This document shows positions 1 to 6,362 of a DNA stretch of 8,134 nucleotides, one piece after another (positions within the stretch are counted from its first letter, which is position 1; each line of letters opens with the position of its first letter). The notes under the pieces were generated by a model. That model was not told the DNA's origin, ran no database searches, and worked only from the letters and a program-made list of their open reading frames with translations. The translations under genes were made by a program, and so were the position numbers. Source of the stretch: Calditrichia bacterium (GTDB taxonomy: Bacteria; Calditrichota; Calditrichia; Calditrichales; Calditrichaceae); assembly GCA_027039465.1 (NCBI GenBank), contig JALWEA010000481.1:1-8134 (forward strand). Reading direction: 5' to 3'.

Positions 1-578
1 ATCGCTGTCAATATTTAATTGGAGCCGGGGGGACGAATTGTCCGGTTTACCGAACATTTTTTGAGCGAGACAATGTTCGCGATCCATTTAAGCGCATCGC
101 CACCATGGAATTGGAGTATCAGACGGAATCGCATGATCCAAACTGCTATTTGTGGTTTTTTGATAACGATCTCTCCGGCTACTCATGGTATGTGCCCAAA
201 GGCAACGGTTATGTTAATATCGGTATTGGCGGGCGGTTTGCGGATTTGAAAGTAAAAGGTCAAACCATTCAGCAGCACTGGCAGTGGTTTGCCAATAAGC
301 TCGAGCTCAAAGGATTGTTAAATAACATTCCGCGTCAGGTTAAAGGTTACAATTATTACCTGCATGATGATCACCACACGGTACAAAAGGGCAATGTTTT
401 CATCGTTGGCGATGCTGCGGGTTTGGGTACCGTGGATATGGGTGAAGGCATTGCTCCGGCCATTCAAAGCGGGATTCTGGCTGCTGATTCCATTTTGACG
501 GGTAAGCCCTACTCCATCAAAATGGTTCACAAATACAGTTTCGTCGATCTATTATTCTGGTGGCGATTTGGCATTTGA
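1..578 (+). CDS. Geranylgeranyl reductase family FAD-dependent oxidoreductase, 3' part (5' end outside window)
   Basis: The frame is open from base 3 to the TGA at 576-578 and gives the last 191 residues; the N-terminal FAD-binding Rossmann motif must lie upstream of the window. Reading back from the internal ATG at 105 gives continuous family-like sequence, including GAGGTNCPVYRTFF (nt 21-62), so that ATG is not the start. Other family marks are the aromatic/Pro/Lys stretch YSWYVPKGNGYVNIGIGG (nt 180-233) and the second FAD-contact motif GDAAG...GEGI..AI.SG..AA (nt 408-488). Members reduce isoprenoid double bonds, for example on geranylgeranyl lipids, menaquinone side chains or the chlorophyll phytyl tail. 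The actual substrate cannot be told from this fragment. The C-terminus (ending WWRFGI) looks natural rather than broken. No gene follows on the same strand within the next 3 kb, so it is probably the last gene of its transcript. Family assignment is firm; specific role is not. Confidence 0.85.
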   Translation, partial: RCQYLIGAGGTNCPVYRTFFERDNVRDPFKRIATMELEYQTESHDPNCYLWFFDNDLSGYSWYVPKGNGYVNIGIGGRFADLKVKGQTIQQHWQWFANKLELKGLLNNIPRQVKGYNYYLHDDHHTVQKGNVFIVGDAAGLGTVDMGEGIAPAIQSGILAADSILTGKPYSIKMVHKYSFVDLLFWWRFGI

Positions 579-653
579 AATTGGGCTGATAATTACAAGG
601 CCAGGAACCATGGATGGCGCTACAAATTTATTAAGATAGTGAGATGAATTAAT

Positions 654-695
654 TGGGAATTGGTAACTGGTAACTGGGAACTGGTAACTGGTAAC
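654..695. repeat. Heptanucleotide tandem array, six units of TGGTAAC
   Basis: Six consecutive 7-bp units are visible: TGGGAAT, TGGTAAC, TGGTAAC, TGGGAAC, TGGTAAC, TGGTAAC. Four are identical and the other two share the TGG.AA core. Period-7 arrays of this kind resemble the short tandemly repeated repetitive (STRR) sequences known from cyanobacterial intergenic DNA. Whether this is the same class is inference. No function is evident. Confidence 0.9.
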
Positions 696-729
696 TAGCA
701 TGGCAATGGCGTCTCGATATGATCCCGCT

Positions 730-960
730 GGCGCGGTCTCTACTCGATAACCTATTGCCTTTGACCGCGTCCGGTTCCCGAGTGATTCTGCCGAAACTTG
801 TAGGGGCGAAGCATCTCCCTAATAAATAAAGAAACAATCGATGTTTTTGGTTGCAAAACGTTAAATTTTTTGAGATTGCAGCGTCTTGACGGAAATGCTT
901 CGCCTTTACATCGAACAACCCAAGATGAAAGGTAGAATCGTATCGAGGGACGGACGCGCC
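730..960. repeat. Long imperfect inverted repeat (possible MITE-like or hairpin element)
   Basis: The core is a strong inverted pair: the 19 nt at 800-818 (GTAGGGGCGAAGCATCTCC) match the reverse complement of 891-909 at 16 of 19 positions. Outside it, in the correct nested order, GATTCTGCC at 784-792 matches the complement of 931-939 at 8 of 9, and 730-749 matches the complement of 941-960 at 14 of 20, with exact ends GGCGCG and CTCGATA. The arms differ in spacing, so the symmetry has decayed by insertions or deletions. The 72-bp centre (819-890) is AT-rich and has no coding potential. No target-site duplication is evident. It may be a remnant of a non-autonomous mobile element or a dispersed palindromic repeat. 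The inner pair is secure; the outer extension is weaker. Confidence 0.6.
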
Positions 961-1048
961 GCAATCTGTCAATAGTAATGAAACGACGAGGAATCCATTG
1001 TTCGTCAGATTCAACGCGCTTGCAAATCCTTTTTTGAACCCATCCCCT

Positions 1049-1097
1049 CCCTTCCCTACGAATCGTCCCGATGTTTGGGATTTACAATACGGAAGGG
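1049..1097. repeat. Interrupted palindrome
   Basis: CCCTTCC at 1049-1055 is the exact complement of GGAAGGG at 1091-1097, and inside lies a second stem, TCCC (1066-1069) against GGGA (1077-1080). The intervening bases pair poorly and no T-run follows on either strand, so this is unlikely to be an efficient intrinsic terminator. It is probably another decayed palindromic repeat. Confidence 0.45.
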
Positions 1098-1237
1098 TGC
1101 CCACTTAGCTGGGGTAATTTGATAAATTATTGAGTTGAAGTGATTGTTCGCCCACCGGCACGCAAGATTGTGACCAAATGCTGAATAATTGTGGCGGCAT
1201 GAAGAATTTCCTTGCATCCGTTGCCACTTTGAAGGAG

Positions 1238-1266
1238 ATTCCTCTCCCGCTACGCGGGATCGGAAT
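1238..1266. repeat. GC-rich hairpin, dispersed-repeat-like
   Basis: TCCCGC (1245-1250) and GCGGGA (1254-1259) form a perfect 6-bp stem around the loop TAC. After a 2x2 mismatch the stem continues with ATTCC (1238-1242) against GGAAT (1262-1266). The surrounding words GGAGATTCCTC and GGAATGACA look like a short intergenic repeat that recurs in many bacterial genomes; I cannot verify copy number here. No T-tract follows in either direction, so a terminator role is not supported, although it lies between two genes that both read towards it. Confidence 0.6.
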
Positions 1267-1324
1267 GACAGTCTTGGGAATCACATCAATTAACGGGCGC
1301 ACACCACCGACTGCACAAACAATG

Positions 1325-1360
1325 ATTCACGATTAACGAATAACGCATATACGGATAACG
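1325..1360. repeat. Degenerate period-7 array, consensus ATTAACG
   Basis: Units in register are ATTCACG, ATTAACG and AATAACG (1325-1345), then a diverged 8-bp unit and GATAACG (1354-1360). The recurring AACG at 7-8 bp spacing is clear, but copies are few and degenerate. It is a different word from the TGGTAAC array at 654-695. Confidence 0.55.
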
Positions 1361-1367
1361 ATTTCCA

Positions 1368-1407
1368 CCATTAGACCATTCAACCCTTCAACTCTCAGCC
1401 TTTAACT
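1368..1407. repeat. Degenerate period-8 array, consensus CCATTCAA
   Basis: Five consecutive octamers can be laid out: CCATTAGA, CCATTCAA, CCCTTCAA, CTCTCAGC, CTTTAACT. The middle units differ by one base; the outer ones are more diverged. The array ends within 8 bp of the dsbD stop codon, so it would form the start of the dsbD 3' untranslated region. No hairpin is formed. Confidence 0.5.
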
Positions 1408-1414
1408 CTCTCCA

Positions 1415-3571
1415 CTATCTTTTCACTGAATCCAACGCCTGCAGCACAATGCTCGGCGTAATCACTTCCGGCAAAATTTGCGGCCGGTCGTTTTTACGAC
1501 CCGAATAAAGTACATAAAGCGGTACACTCATGCGTCCGAAGCGTGCCAGCGCTTTGGTAATTTCCGGATTGCGCCGCGTCCAATCCGCCTTCAAAGCCAC
1601 AATACCCAATTCCTTAAATTTCTTCTGAACATCCTCGGAGGAAAAAGCAATCTGCTCATTGGCCTGGCATGAGAGACACCACTTTGCGGTAAAATCCACA
1701 AATACCGGCTTACCTTCGTCCAAAAGTTGCTGCAATAGCTGATCCGAATAGGGCTGCCAATTTATCTCTCCCGTGGTAACCGTGGCGCTCGGCTCTTCGA
1801 TATATTTGGGATAATTCTCCAAAATGTACCAATTACTTAAGCCTAAAATCAGCAAGGCCAATATCCATGCGATAATCCGTGTTCTCTGCTCCATGGCCAA
1901 ATTGCCCCAACGCCCGTAAATCCACGCGGCAATGGAGGTTAACAGCAAGTCAAACAAAACCAGCACTAGTACCACCGAGCCGGTTTGCTGACCCAAAACC
2001 CACAGCAACCAAATAACGGTGGCCACCAATAAAAATCCCATAAATTGTTTTAATGATTCCATCCAACGGCCCGGTTTCGGAACGTATTTAAGCAAAGCCG
2101 GTATTGAGGTAATCAAGGCAAAGGGAAAGGCCATGCCCAAACCGAGAAAAGTAAACACCACCATGGAAATCCAGGCCGGTTGCGTTAGGGCAAACCCAAG
2201 AGCGCCTCCCATAAAAGGAGCCGTACAAGGCGTGGCAACGATGGTGGCAATCACGCCGTCCATCAAAGAACCAAACCAACCCTCGCTTTTGGCCGCACCG
2301 CCTACCGTCGTTAATGAAGTCCCGATCTCAAAAACTCCGAACATGCTGAGTCCCAAAAGGAACATAAAAACCGAAAGGATAATCAGAAAGGTCGGCGATT
2401 GTAATTGGAATCCCCAACCCAATTGTTCACCGCCTGCTTTAAGAATTAACAAAGCAATGGCCAACACCCAGAAGGCCAACAAAACACCAAGGGTAAACAA
2501 AGCACCATGCTTCCAGGGTTTGGCTTTTTCGTCCTGTGCCTGTTTGACAAAGCGCATGATTTTAATCGACAGAACTGGTAAAACACAGGGCATAAGATTC
2601 AAAATCATGCCGCCTAAAAAGGAAAACAAAATCGCCAGCCAAATGCTGGAAATTTCCGAATGCTTGGGTGCAGAAAGTAACTTTTTGCTAACCGCAACTT
2701 TAATCTCCGCGCCTTTTTCCGAACCGGCACCGCGCCAGCCTGGCTCGGCAACCAATACCCCCTTCAAAGTGTCAACCGACGCCTTGCCTGCTTCGGCTTT
2801 GTGCACGGTCAATAAATAGCTGCCGCCTTTTTTTGTTAGCTTTTGTTGTTTTTCATATTTAATAACATCCGTATCGTAAGGATAGAAATACACTTCCTTT
2901 AATTCGCCTTTAAACCAGGCAGGCGGGATTAATTGCAGAACGTAAGCATCATCCGTCGCTTTGGCCGCCACTTTCCAGTCTGTGAGCGGTTGCGGTATTT
3001 TAAAACGGGCGTCGGAAAACAATTGAGCATAGCGCGCATCCGCTTGTGCCGGTTGACGCTTCACGGGTAAATCAAGGCTTACATCCGTTTCGCCGGGAAT
3101 GCACACTTCACGGCATTCCAACCAGCCGACGTGCACTTTAACAGGTATTACCGTACCCGGCTTTACGCTTTTGCCCACATTAATAGGCACTAGGAAATAT
3201 TGATCGCCGCTGTAACCATAAGAGACGATATCCGCTGCGGTAATGCGTTCGGGATAGGGCCATTGCACCGCACCGGCCGTAACGCCTTTGGGAAGTTTAA
3301 ATTCAAATGTGGTTTCCAAACCGGTATCGCCGAAATTTCGCCAATAGATATGCCAATCCGGTTGCGCTTTCATTTCCACTGCCAGCCAAACCGTCTCGCC
3401 GGGCGATGCCCATTGAGCCTCGGAAATTAATTTAACCTGAACATGCGAAGCCCCTCCGAACTGTGCCTTTAATTCGTTAAAAGTACCGCTAATAAAGAAC
3501 CCGAAAAGAAGAAAACCGACAAGTAGTGTTCTGGTAAAACCGTACTTTTGTGTCGCAGGCGATCGTAGCAT
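1415..3571 (-). CDS. dsbD: DsbD/ScsB-type thiol:disulfide interchange protein
   Basis: This 718-residue protein carries reducing equivalents from cytoplasmic thioredoxin across the inner membrane to periplasmic partners. Domains in order: a signal peptide (about 1-36, probable cut after LKA); a periplasmic domain (about 40-170) with WHIYWRN (73-79), WPYPER (104-109) and a Cys pair in LECREVC (C153, C157); a further periplasmic region to about 300; eight membrane segments (about 308-583) with the redox cysteines in LMPCVLP (C329) and ATPCTAP (C449); and a thioredoxin domain with WCLSC (C632, C635) and the cis-proline in SVPLY (P684). All six expected cysteines are present. The N-terminal domain resembles ScsB and long DsbD forms more than the shorter E. 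coli DsbD. I chose the ATG at 3571 because AGGA sits 8 nt before it and the signal peptide then starts properly; an in-frame ATG at 3622 has no ribosome site. Natural partners (cytochrome c maturation, DsbC/G-like proteins, copper stress) are not seen nearby. Confidence 0.95.
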   Translation of the reverse strand: MLRSPATQKYGFTRTLLVGFLLFGFFISGTFNELKAQFGGASHVQVKLISEAQWASPGETVWLAVEMKAQPDWHIYWRNFGDTGLETTFEFKLPKGVTAGAVQWPYPERITAADIVSYGYSGDQYFLVPINVGKSVKPGTVIPVKVHVGWLECREVCIPGETDVSLDLPVKRQPAQADARYAQLFSDARFKIPQPLTDWKVAAKATDDAYVLQLIPPAWFKGELKEVYFYPYDTDVIKYEKQQKLTKKGGSYLLTVHKAEAGKASVDTLKGVLVAEPGWRGAGSEKGAEIKVAVSKKLLSAPKHSEISSIWLAILFSFLGGMILNLMPCVLPVLSIKIMRFVKQAQDEKAKPWKHGALFTLGVLLAFWVLAIALLILKAGGEQLGWGFQLQSPTFLIILSVFMFLLGLSMFGVFEIGTSLTTVGGAAKSEGWFGSLMDGVIATIVATPCTAPFMGGALGFALTQPAWISMVVFTFLGLGMAFPFALITSIPALLKYVPKPGRWMESLKQFMGFLLVATVIWLLWVLGQQTGSVVLVLVLFDLLLTSIAAWIYGRWGNLAMEQRTRIIAWILALLILGLSNWYILENYPKYIEEPSATVTTGEINWQPYSDQLLQQLLDEGKPVFVDFTAKWCLSCQANEQIAFSSEDVQKKFKELGIVALKADWTRRNPEITKALARFGRMSVPLYVLYSGRKNDRPQILPEVITPSIVLQALDSVKR

Positions 3572-3579
3572 AGTTACTG

Positions 3580-3586
3580 TCCTTTC
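3580..3586 (-). promoter_or_regulatory. Ribosome binding site of dsbD
   Basis: On the minus strand GAAAGGA lies 8 nt before the ATG at 3571. It decides the start: the longer frame beginning at 3622 has only AT-rich sequence in front and would put 17 polar residues ahead of the signal peptide. Confidence 0.7.
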
Positions 3587-3767
3587 TTTTGCATTCACAT
3601 CACAGCGATTTATAAATTTCATATTTTGGAATCTATTAAATTAAAAAAAAATTATTTAAAGATAAAGCACAATTTCCTCGTCGTTTTTTTGATTAAACGA
3701 ACTTTGCTCTGACAATATTCTCTTTCATTCCATTTGCTTTTTAACTAACTTTGCCTTCCGTTTTAGC

Positions 3768-3773
3768 AAAGGG
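3768..3773 (+). promoter_or_regulatory. Ribosome binding site of the MATE gene
   Basis: AAAGGG ends 4 nt before the ATG at 3778. The spacing is short but it is the only purine-rich site here. It favours the ATG over an in-frame TTG at 3751, which has no Shine-Dalgarno sequence and would add nine residues not typical of the family. Confidence 0.5.
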
Positions 3774-3777
3774 CATT

Positions 3778-5127
3778 ATGGAATCAAAAACAATCAATCG
3801 GCAAATATTCAATCTGGCTATTCCGAATATTTTAAGCAATCTTTCCGTACCCGTTCTTTCGGCTGTTGATACGGCGCTTGTCGGTCACTTACCGTCCGCT
3901 GTTTACATCGGCGCCGTGGCCGTGGGCGGCATGATATTTAATTTTGTTTATTGGGGCTTTGGCTTTTTGCGCATGGGTACAACCGGCTTAACCGCTCAGG
4001 CCTACGGTAAAAACGACTCCCGCGAGGTCGGCATTCTTCTGCAACGTGCCCTTTTTGTGGCACTGGCCGCCGGTTTGCTACTCATCCTTTTGCAATATGT
4101 AATTGCGTTAATCAGTTTTGCCTTAATCCATGCCACGCTGGAAGTTGAAGCCAACGCCCGCGTTTACTTTTTCATTCGTATTTATGCCGCACCGGCCACA
4201 CTTAGTTTGTATGCCATCCACGGGTGGTTTTTAGGCGTACAAAACGCCAAATTTCCATTGATCGTAACCGTGGCGGTAAATCTGTTAAACATTTTATTCG
4301 ACGTTTTGTTCGTTTTGGGTTTTGGTATGAATTCAAACGGAGTGGCTTTGGGGACCGTGCTGGCGCAATATCTTGGATTGGGGTTGTCTGTTTATTTGTT
4401 GTGGCGCCATTATCGTGCATATCTCCGACTTCATTCTTTGCGCCGAATTTTAGCTGTCGAGCCGTTAGTACGATTCATCAAAGTCAACACCGATATTTTC
4501 ATTCGCACCCTTAGCCTGATTTTCGTCTTTTCTTTTTTTACGGCTCAATCTGCGGAATTAGGCGATGTTCCGTTGGCCGCCAATAGCATCCTGATTCAAT
4601 TATGGATGTTTTTCTCCTACGGCATCGACGGATTCGCATTTGCCGCCGAAAGTCTGACGGGTAAATTTATCGGAGCCGGTAATCGCCAAGCCTTGGTAGA
4701 TGTGATTCGAAAAATTTTTGCCTTTGGCATCGGTTTGGGCTTGCTGTTTACATTGATTTATTGGGCCGGTAACAATGTTATCCCATTATTGTTCACCGAC
4801 CACAAACCGGTTTTGGATTTGATCGATCAATTAATTATCTGGACAATTATTGCTCCGGTGATTAGCAGCGTTTGTTACATCTGGGATGGGATTTTCATCG
4901 GTGCAACGGCCACACGCGGTTTACGCAACGCCATGCTGATTTGCGCGTTTTTAATCTACCTGCCGTTACATTATTTGCTAAAACCGCATTATCTGGCTCA
5001 AGGTATGTGGATAGCTTTATTAGGTTTCATGATAGCGCGCGGCATTAGCTTAAGTTTGCTTAGCAAAAAATATTTAAATCTTCCGTTAAAAATTCTATTT
5101 GGGTTTTCTGCCGGTCTGGAAAAATAA
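3778..5127 (+). CDS. MATE family efflux transporter, DinF type
   Basis: This 449-residue integral membrane protein belongs to the multidrug and toxic compound extrusion family, which exports cationic or hydrophobic compounds in exchange for Na+ or H+. The length and the two pseudo-symmetrical bundles (about residues 8-215 and 235-435, twelve segments in all) are as usual for the family. Marks of the DinF branch are SAVDTALVGHL in the first segment (D31, in the position of the conserved ion-coupling acid), FLRMGTTGLTAQAYG (63-77), DGFAFAAESLTGKFIGAG (284-301) and GIFIGATATRGLRNAM (371-386). I chose the ATG at 3778 over the TTG at 3751 because of AAAGGG just before it. The gene stands alone, divergent from dsbD and convergent with the response regulator, whose stop lies only 12 bp beyond. 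No LexA box is visible upstream, so the SOS link of E. coli dinF should not be assumed. Substrate unknown. Confidence 0.93.
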   Translation: MESKTINRQIFNLAIPNILSNLSVPVLSAVDTALVGHLPSAVYIGAVAVGGMIFNFVYWGFGFLRMGTTGLTAQAYGKNDSREVGILLQRALFVALAAGLLLILLQYVIALISFALIHATLEVEANARVYFFIRIYAAPATLSLYAIHGWFLGVQNAKFPLIVTVAVNLLNILFDVLFVLGFGMNSNGVALGTVLAQYLGLGLSVYLLWRHYRAYLRLHSLRRILAVEPLVRFIKVNTDIFIRTLSLIFVFSFFTAQSAELGDVPLAANSILIQLWMFFSYGIDGFAFAAESLTGKFIGAGNRQALVDVIRKIFAFGIGLGLLFTLIYWAGNNVIPLLFTDHKPVLDLIDQLIIWTIIAPVISSVCYIWDGIFIGATATRGLRNAMLICAFLIYLPLHYLLKPHYLAQGMWIALLGFMIARGISLSLLSKKYLNLPLKILFGFSAGLEK

Positions 5128-5139
5128 AAACGCTGTATT

Positions 5140-6345
5140 TTAATAAAAAGATTGTTCCTGTAAAATGCTTTCCACCTGATGTTCATCAATTACCGGGCCC
5201 TCGAAAAAAATGACTAATTTTTCGACGACGTTTTTTAATTGACGCACATTGCCAGGCCAGTTCTGATCCATCAGCATTGCCATGGCCGGTTCTGAAACAT
5301 GGGTAATTCGTTTATTGTATTGGGCCGACGCTTTGGAAAGAAAATAATTAACCAAAAGCGGGATGTCTTCCTTACGTTCGCGTAAAGGAGGAATTTGGAT
5401 TTCCAACACATTTAATCGATGGTACAAATCGCGTCGGAAACGATGTTCTTTAATTAATTCTTCCAGGTCCTGATTGGTTGCGGCAATAAAGCGGCAGGTT
5501 GCCACTTCGGTTTCCGTACTGCCCAACATGCTAAATTCGCCGGAATCCAAAACTTTCAACAACTTAGCCTGTAAATGGAAATCCATATCACCGATTTCGT
5601 CCAAAAACAAGGTACCGTCTTCCGCCAACTGAATTTTACCCGGTTTATCATCGGTGGCTCCGGTAAAAGCGCCTTTTTTATGGCCGAATAATTCACTTTC
5701 CAAGAGTTCCGGCGGAATCGCGGCGCAATTTATTTTAATGTACGGCTTTCCCACCCGAGGTCCATTAAAATGCAGAGCGCTGGCAACCAATTCCTTACCG
5801 GTGCCCGTTTCACCGGTAATCAATACTTTGGTATCGGATTGGGCAAACATTTTAATTTTTTGAAAAATGTCCTGCATTACTTTGCTTTCGCCGATGATGC
5901 GGTAATTTTCATCCAATGAATTGAGCAAAACATTTTTTTCGCGTGCCCACGAAGTTTTTTCAATGGCGTGTTGAATTGTAAGGATTAAGCGGCTTCCGTC
6001 AACCGGTTTTTCGACAAAGTCGTATGCTCCCTTTTTTATGGCTTCCACCGCAATGGGAATATTACTTTGCCCCGAAATAAAAATAATGGGCACGGTGGAA
6101 TCAATTTCTTTAATTTTATCCATCAATTCCACGCCATCCATGCCAGGCATTTTCACATCCAATAATATACAATCAAATTTTTCATCTTCGGTTGCTTTTA
6201 ATGCGGCAAAAGGATCCGTTACCGTTTGTACCGAAAATTCTTTTGTTTCCAACATGCGCTTTAAAGCACGGAGAAAATTTTCCTCGTCATCGACCGCCAA
6301 TATTTTATAATCAATTACACTCTTACCGGATTTGCCTTCTTCCAT
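5140..6345 (-). CDS. Sigma-54-dependent response regulator (receiver + AAA+) lacking a DNA-binding domain
   Basis: This 401-residue NtrC/AtoC-type protein is a phosphorylation-controlled ATPase that remodels sigma-54 RNA polymerase. The receiver spans about 13-130: acidic pair D19/D20, phosphoacceptor D63 in LLDVKMPGMDG, S91 and K113 in VEKPVD. The AAA+ domain spans about 150-390: Walker A GETGTGKE (178-185), the sigma-54-contacting loop GAFTGA (225-230), Walker B TLFLDEIG (245-252), sensor I AATNQDL (288-294), the arginine-finger region FRRDLYHRLNV (303-313) and sensor II NWPGNVRQL (362-370). The protein ends at VESILQEQSFY, where relatives continue for 40-80 residues with a Fis-type helix-turn-helix. 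No such domain is found in any frame beyond the stop, which runs straight into the MATE gene. Helicobacter pylori FlgR and Chlamydia CtcC share this layout and act without DNA binding. The start ATG has AGG 5 nt upstream. It is co-transcribed with the kinase gene, 17 bp upstream. Confidence 0.95.
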   Translation of the reverse strand: MEEGKSGKSVIDYKILAVDDEENFLRALKRMLETKEFSVQTVTDPFAALKATEDEKFDCILLDVKMPGMDGVELMDKIKEIDSTVPIIFISGQSNIPIAVEAIKKGAYDFVEKPVDGSRLILTIQHAIEKTSWAREKNVLLNSLDENYRIIGESKVMQDIFQKIKMFAQSDTKVLITGETGTGKELVASALHFNGPRVGKPYIKINCAAIPPELLESELFGHKKGAFTGATDDKPGKIQLAEDGTLFLDEIGDMDFHLQAKLLKVLDSGEFSMLGSTETEVATCRFIAATNQDLEELIKEHRFRRDLYHRLNVLEIQIPPLRERKEDIPLLVNYFLSKASAQYNKRITHVSEPAMAMLMDQNWPGNVRQLKNVVEKLVIFFEGPVIDEHQVESILQEQSFY

Positions 6346-6362
6346 AGACGCCTAAATTCCTT

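Larger units (their letters stand above)
579..1414. other. Gene-free, repeat-rich intergenic region (836 bp)
   Basis: This stretch lies between the stop of the reductase gene (plus strand) and the stop of dsbD (minus strand), so both flanking genes read into it. I find no open frame with recognisable protein motifs, no tRNA-like fold and no clear terminator with a T-run. Instead it contains at least six separate short-repeat structures, listed individually, covering much of its length. The remaining parts (579-653, 961-1048 and 1098-1237) show nothing I can identify. Short open frames here are explained by the repeats; for example, a minus-strand frame over 654-695 merely translates the heptamer array. 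Confidence 0.75.
3572..3777. promoter_or_regulatory. Divergent intergenic region between dsbD and the MATE gene
   Basis: The 206-bp stretch separates two divergent starts and must hold the promoters of both unless they are embedded elsewhere. It is strongly AT-rich, including a run of nine A (about 3643-3651). On the plus strand, TAACTTTG (3746-3753) fits the Bacteroidota -7 box TAnnTTTG, at a sensible distance before the ATG at 3778, but I see no matching -33 TTTG at the right spacing. The words AACTTTGC recur at 3700-3707 and 3747-3754. No convincing sigma-70 or sigma-54 pair or operator palindrome is visible. The promoter location is therefore inferred from gene layout. Confidence 0.4.

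Noticed and set aside
19..249. Short plus-strand open frame overlapping the reductase
   Set aside because: It is in a different frame from the continuous reductase reading frame, which is clearly family-like from base 3 onward.
649..1104. Minus-strand open frame of 151 codons in the intergenic region
   Set aside because: Its C-terminal residues simply translate the heptamer array and the rest runs through the inverted repeat and hairpin; no protein-like motif is seen.
1238..1266. The GC-rich hairpin as an intrinsic terminator for the flanking genes
   Set aside because: There is no T-run after the stem on either strand, and it lies about 150 bp from the nearer stop codon.
1105..1302. Minus-strand open frame of 65 codons
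   Set aside because: It overlaps the 1238-1266 hairpin repeat, has no family resemblance and no Shine-Dalgarno sequence that I can support.
2019..2819. A long plus-strand open frame (266 codons) opposite dsbD
   Set aside because: It is antisense to the membrane-domain coding part of a confident gene, has no recognisable motif and no ribosome site. The opposite frame lacks stops because of the codon use of dsbD.
3674..3686. A 13-nt inverted match between 3674-3686 and 981-993 (AAACGACGAGGAA)
   Set aside because: One such match is expected about by chance in a window of this size, and the flanks show no similarity.
4064..4079. A sigma-54 -24/-12 look-alike (TGGCCGCCGGTTTGCT)
   Set aside because: The GG-GC spacing fits, but it lies deep inside the MATE coding sequence, is explained by its codons, and no gene starts just downstream on that strand.
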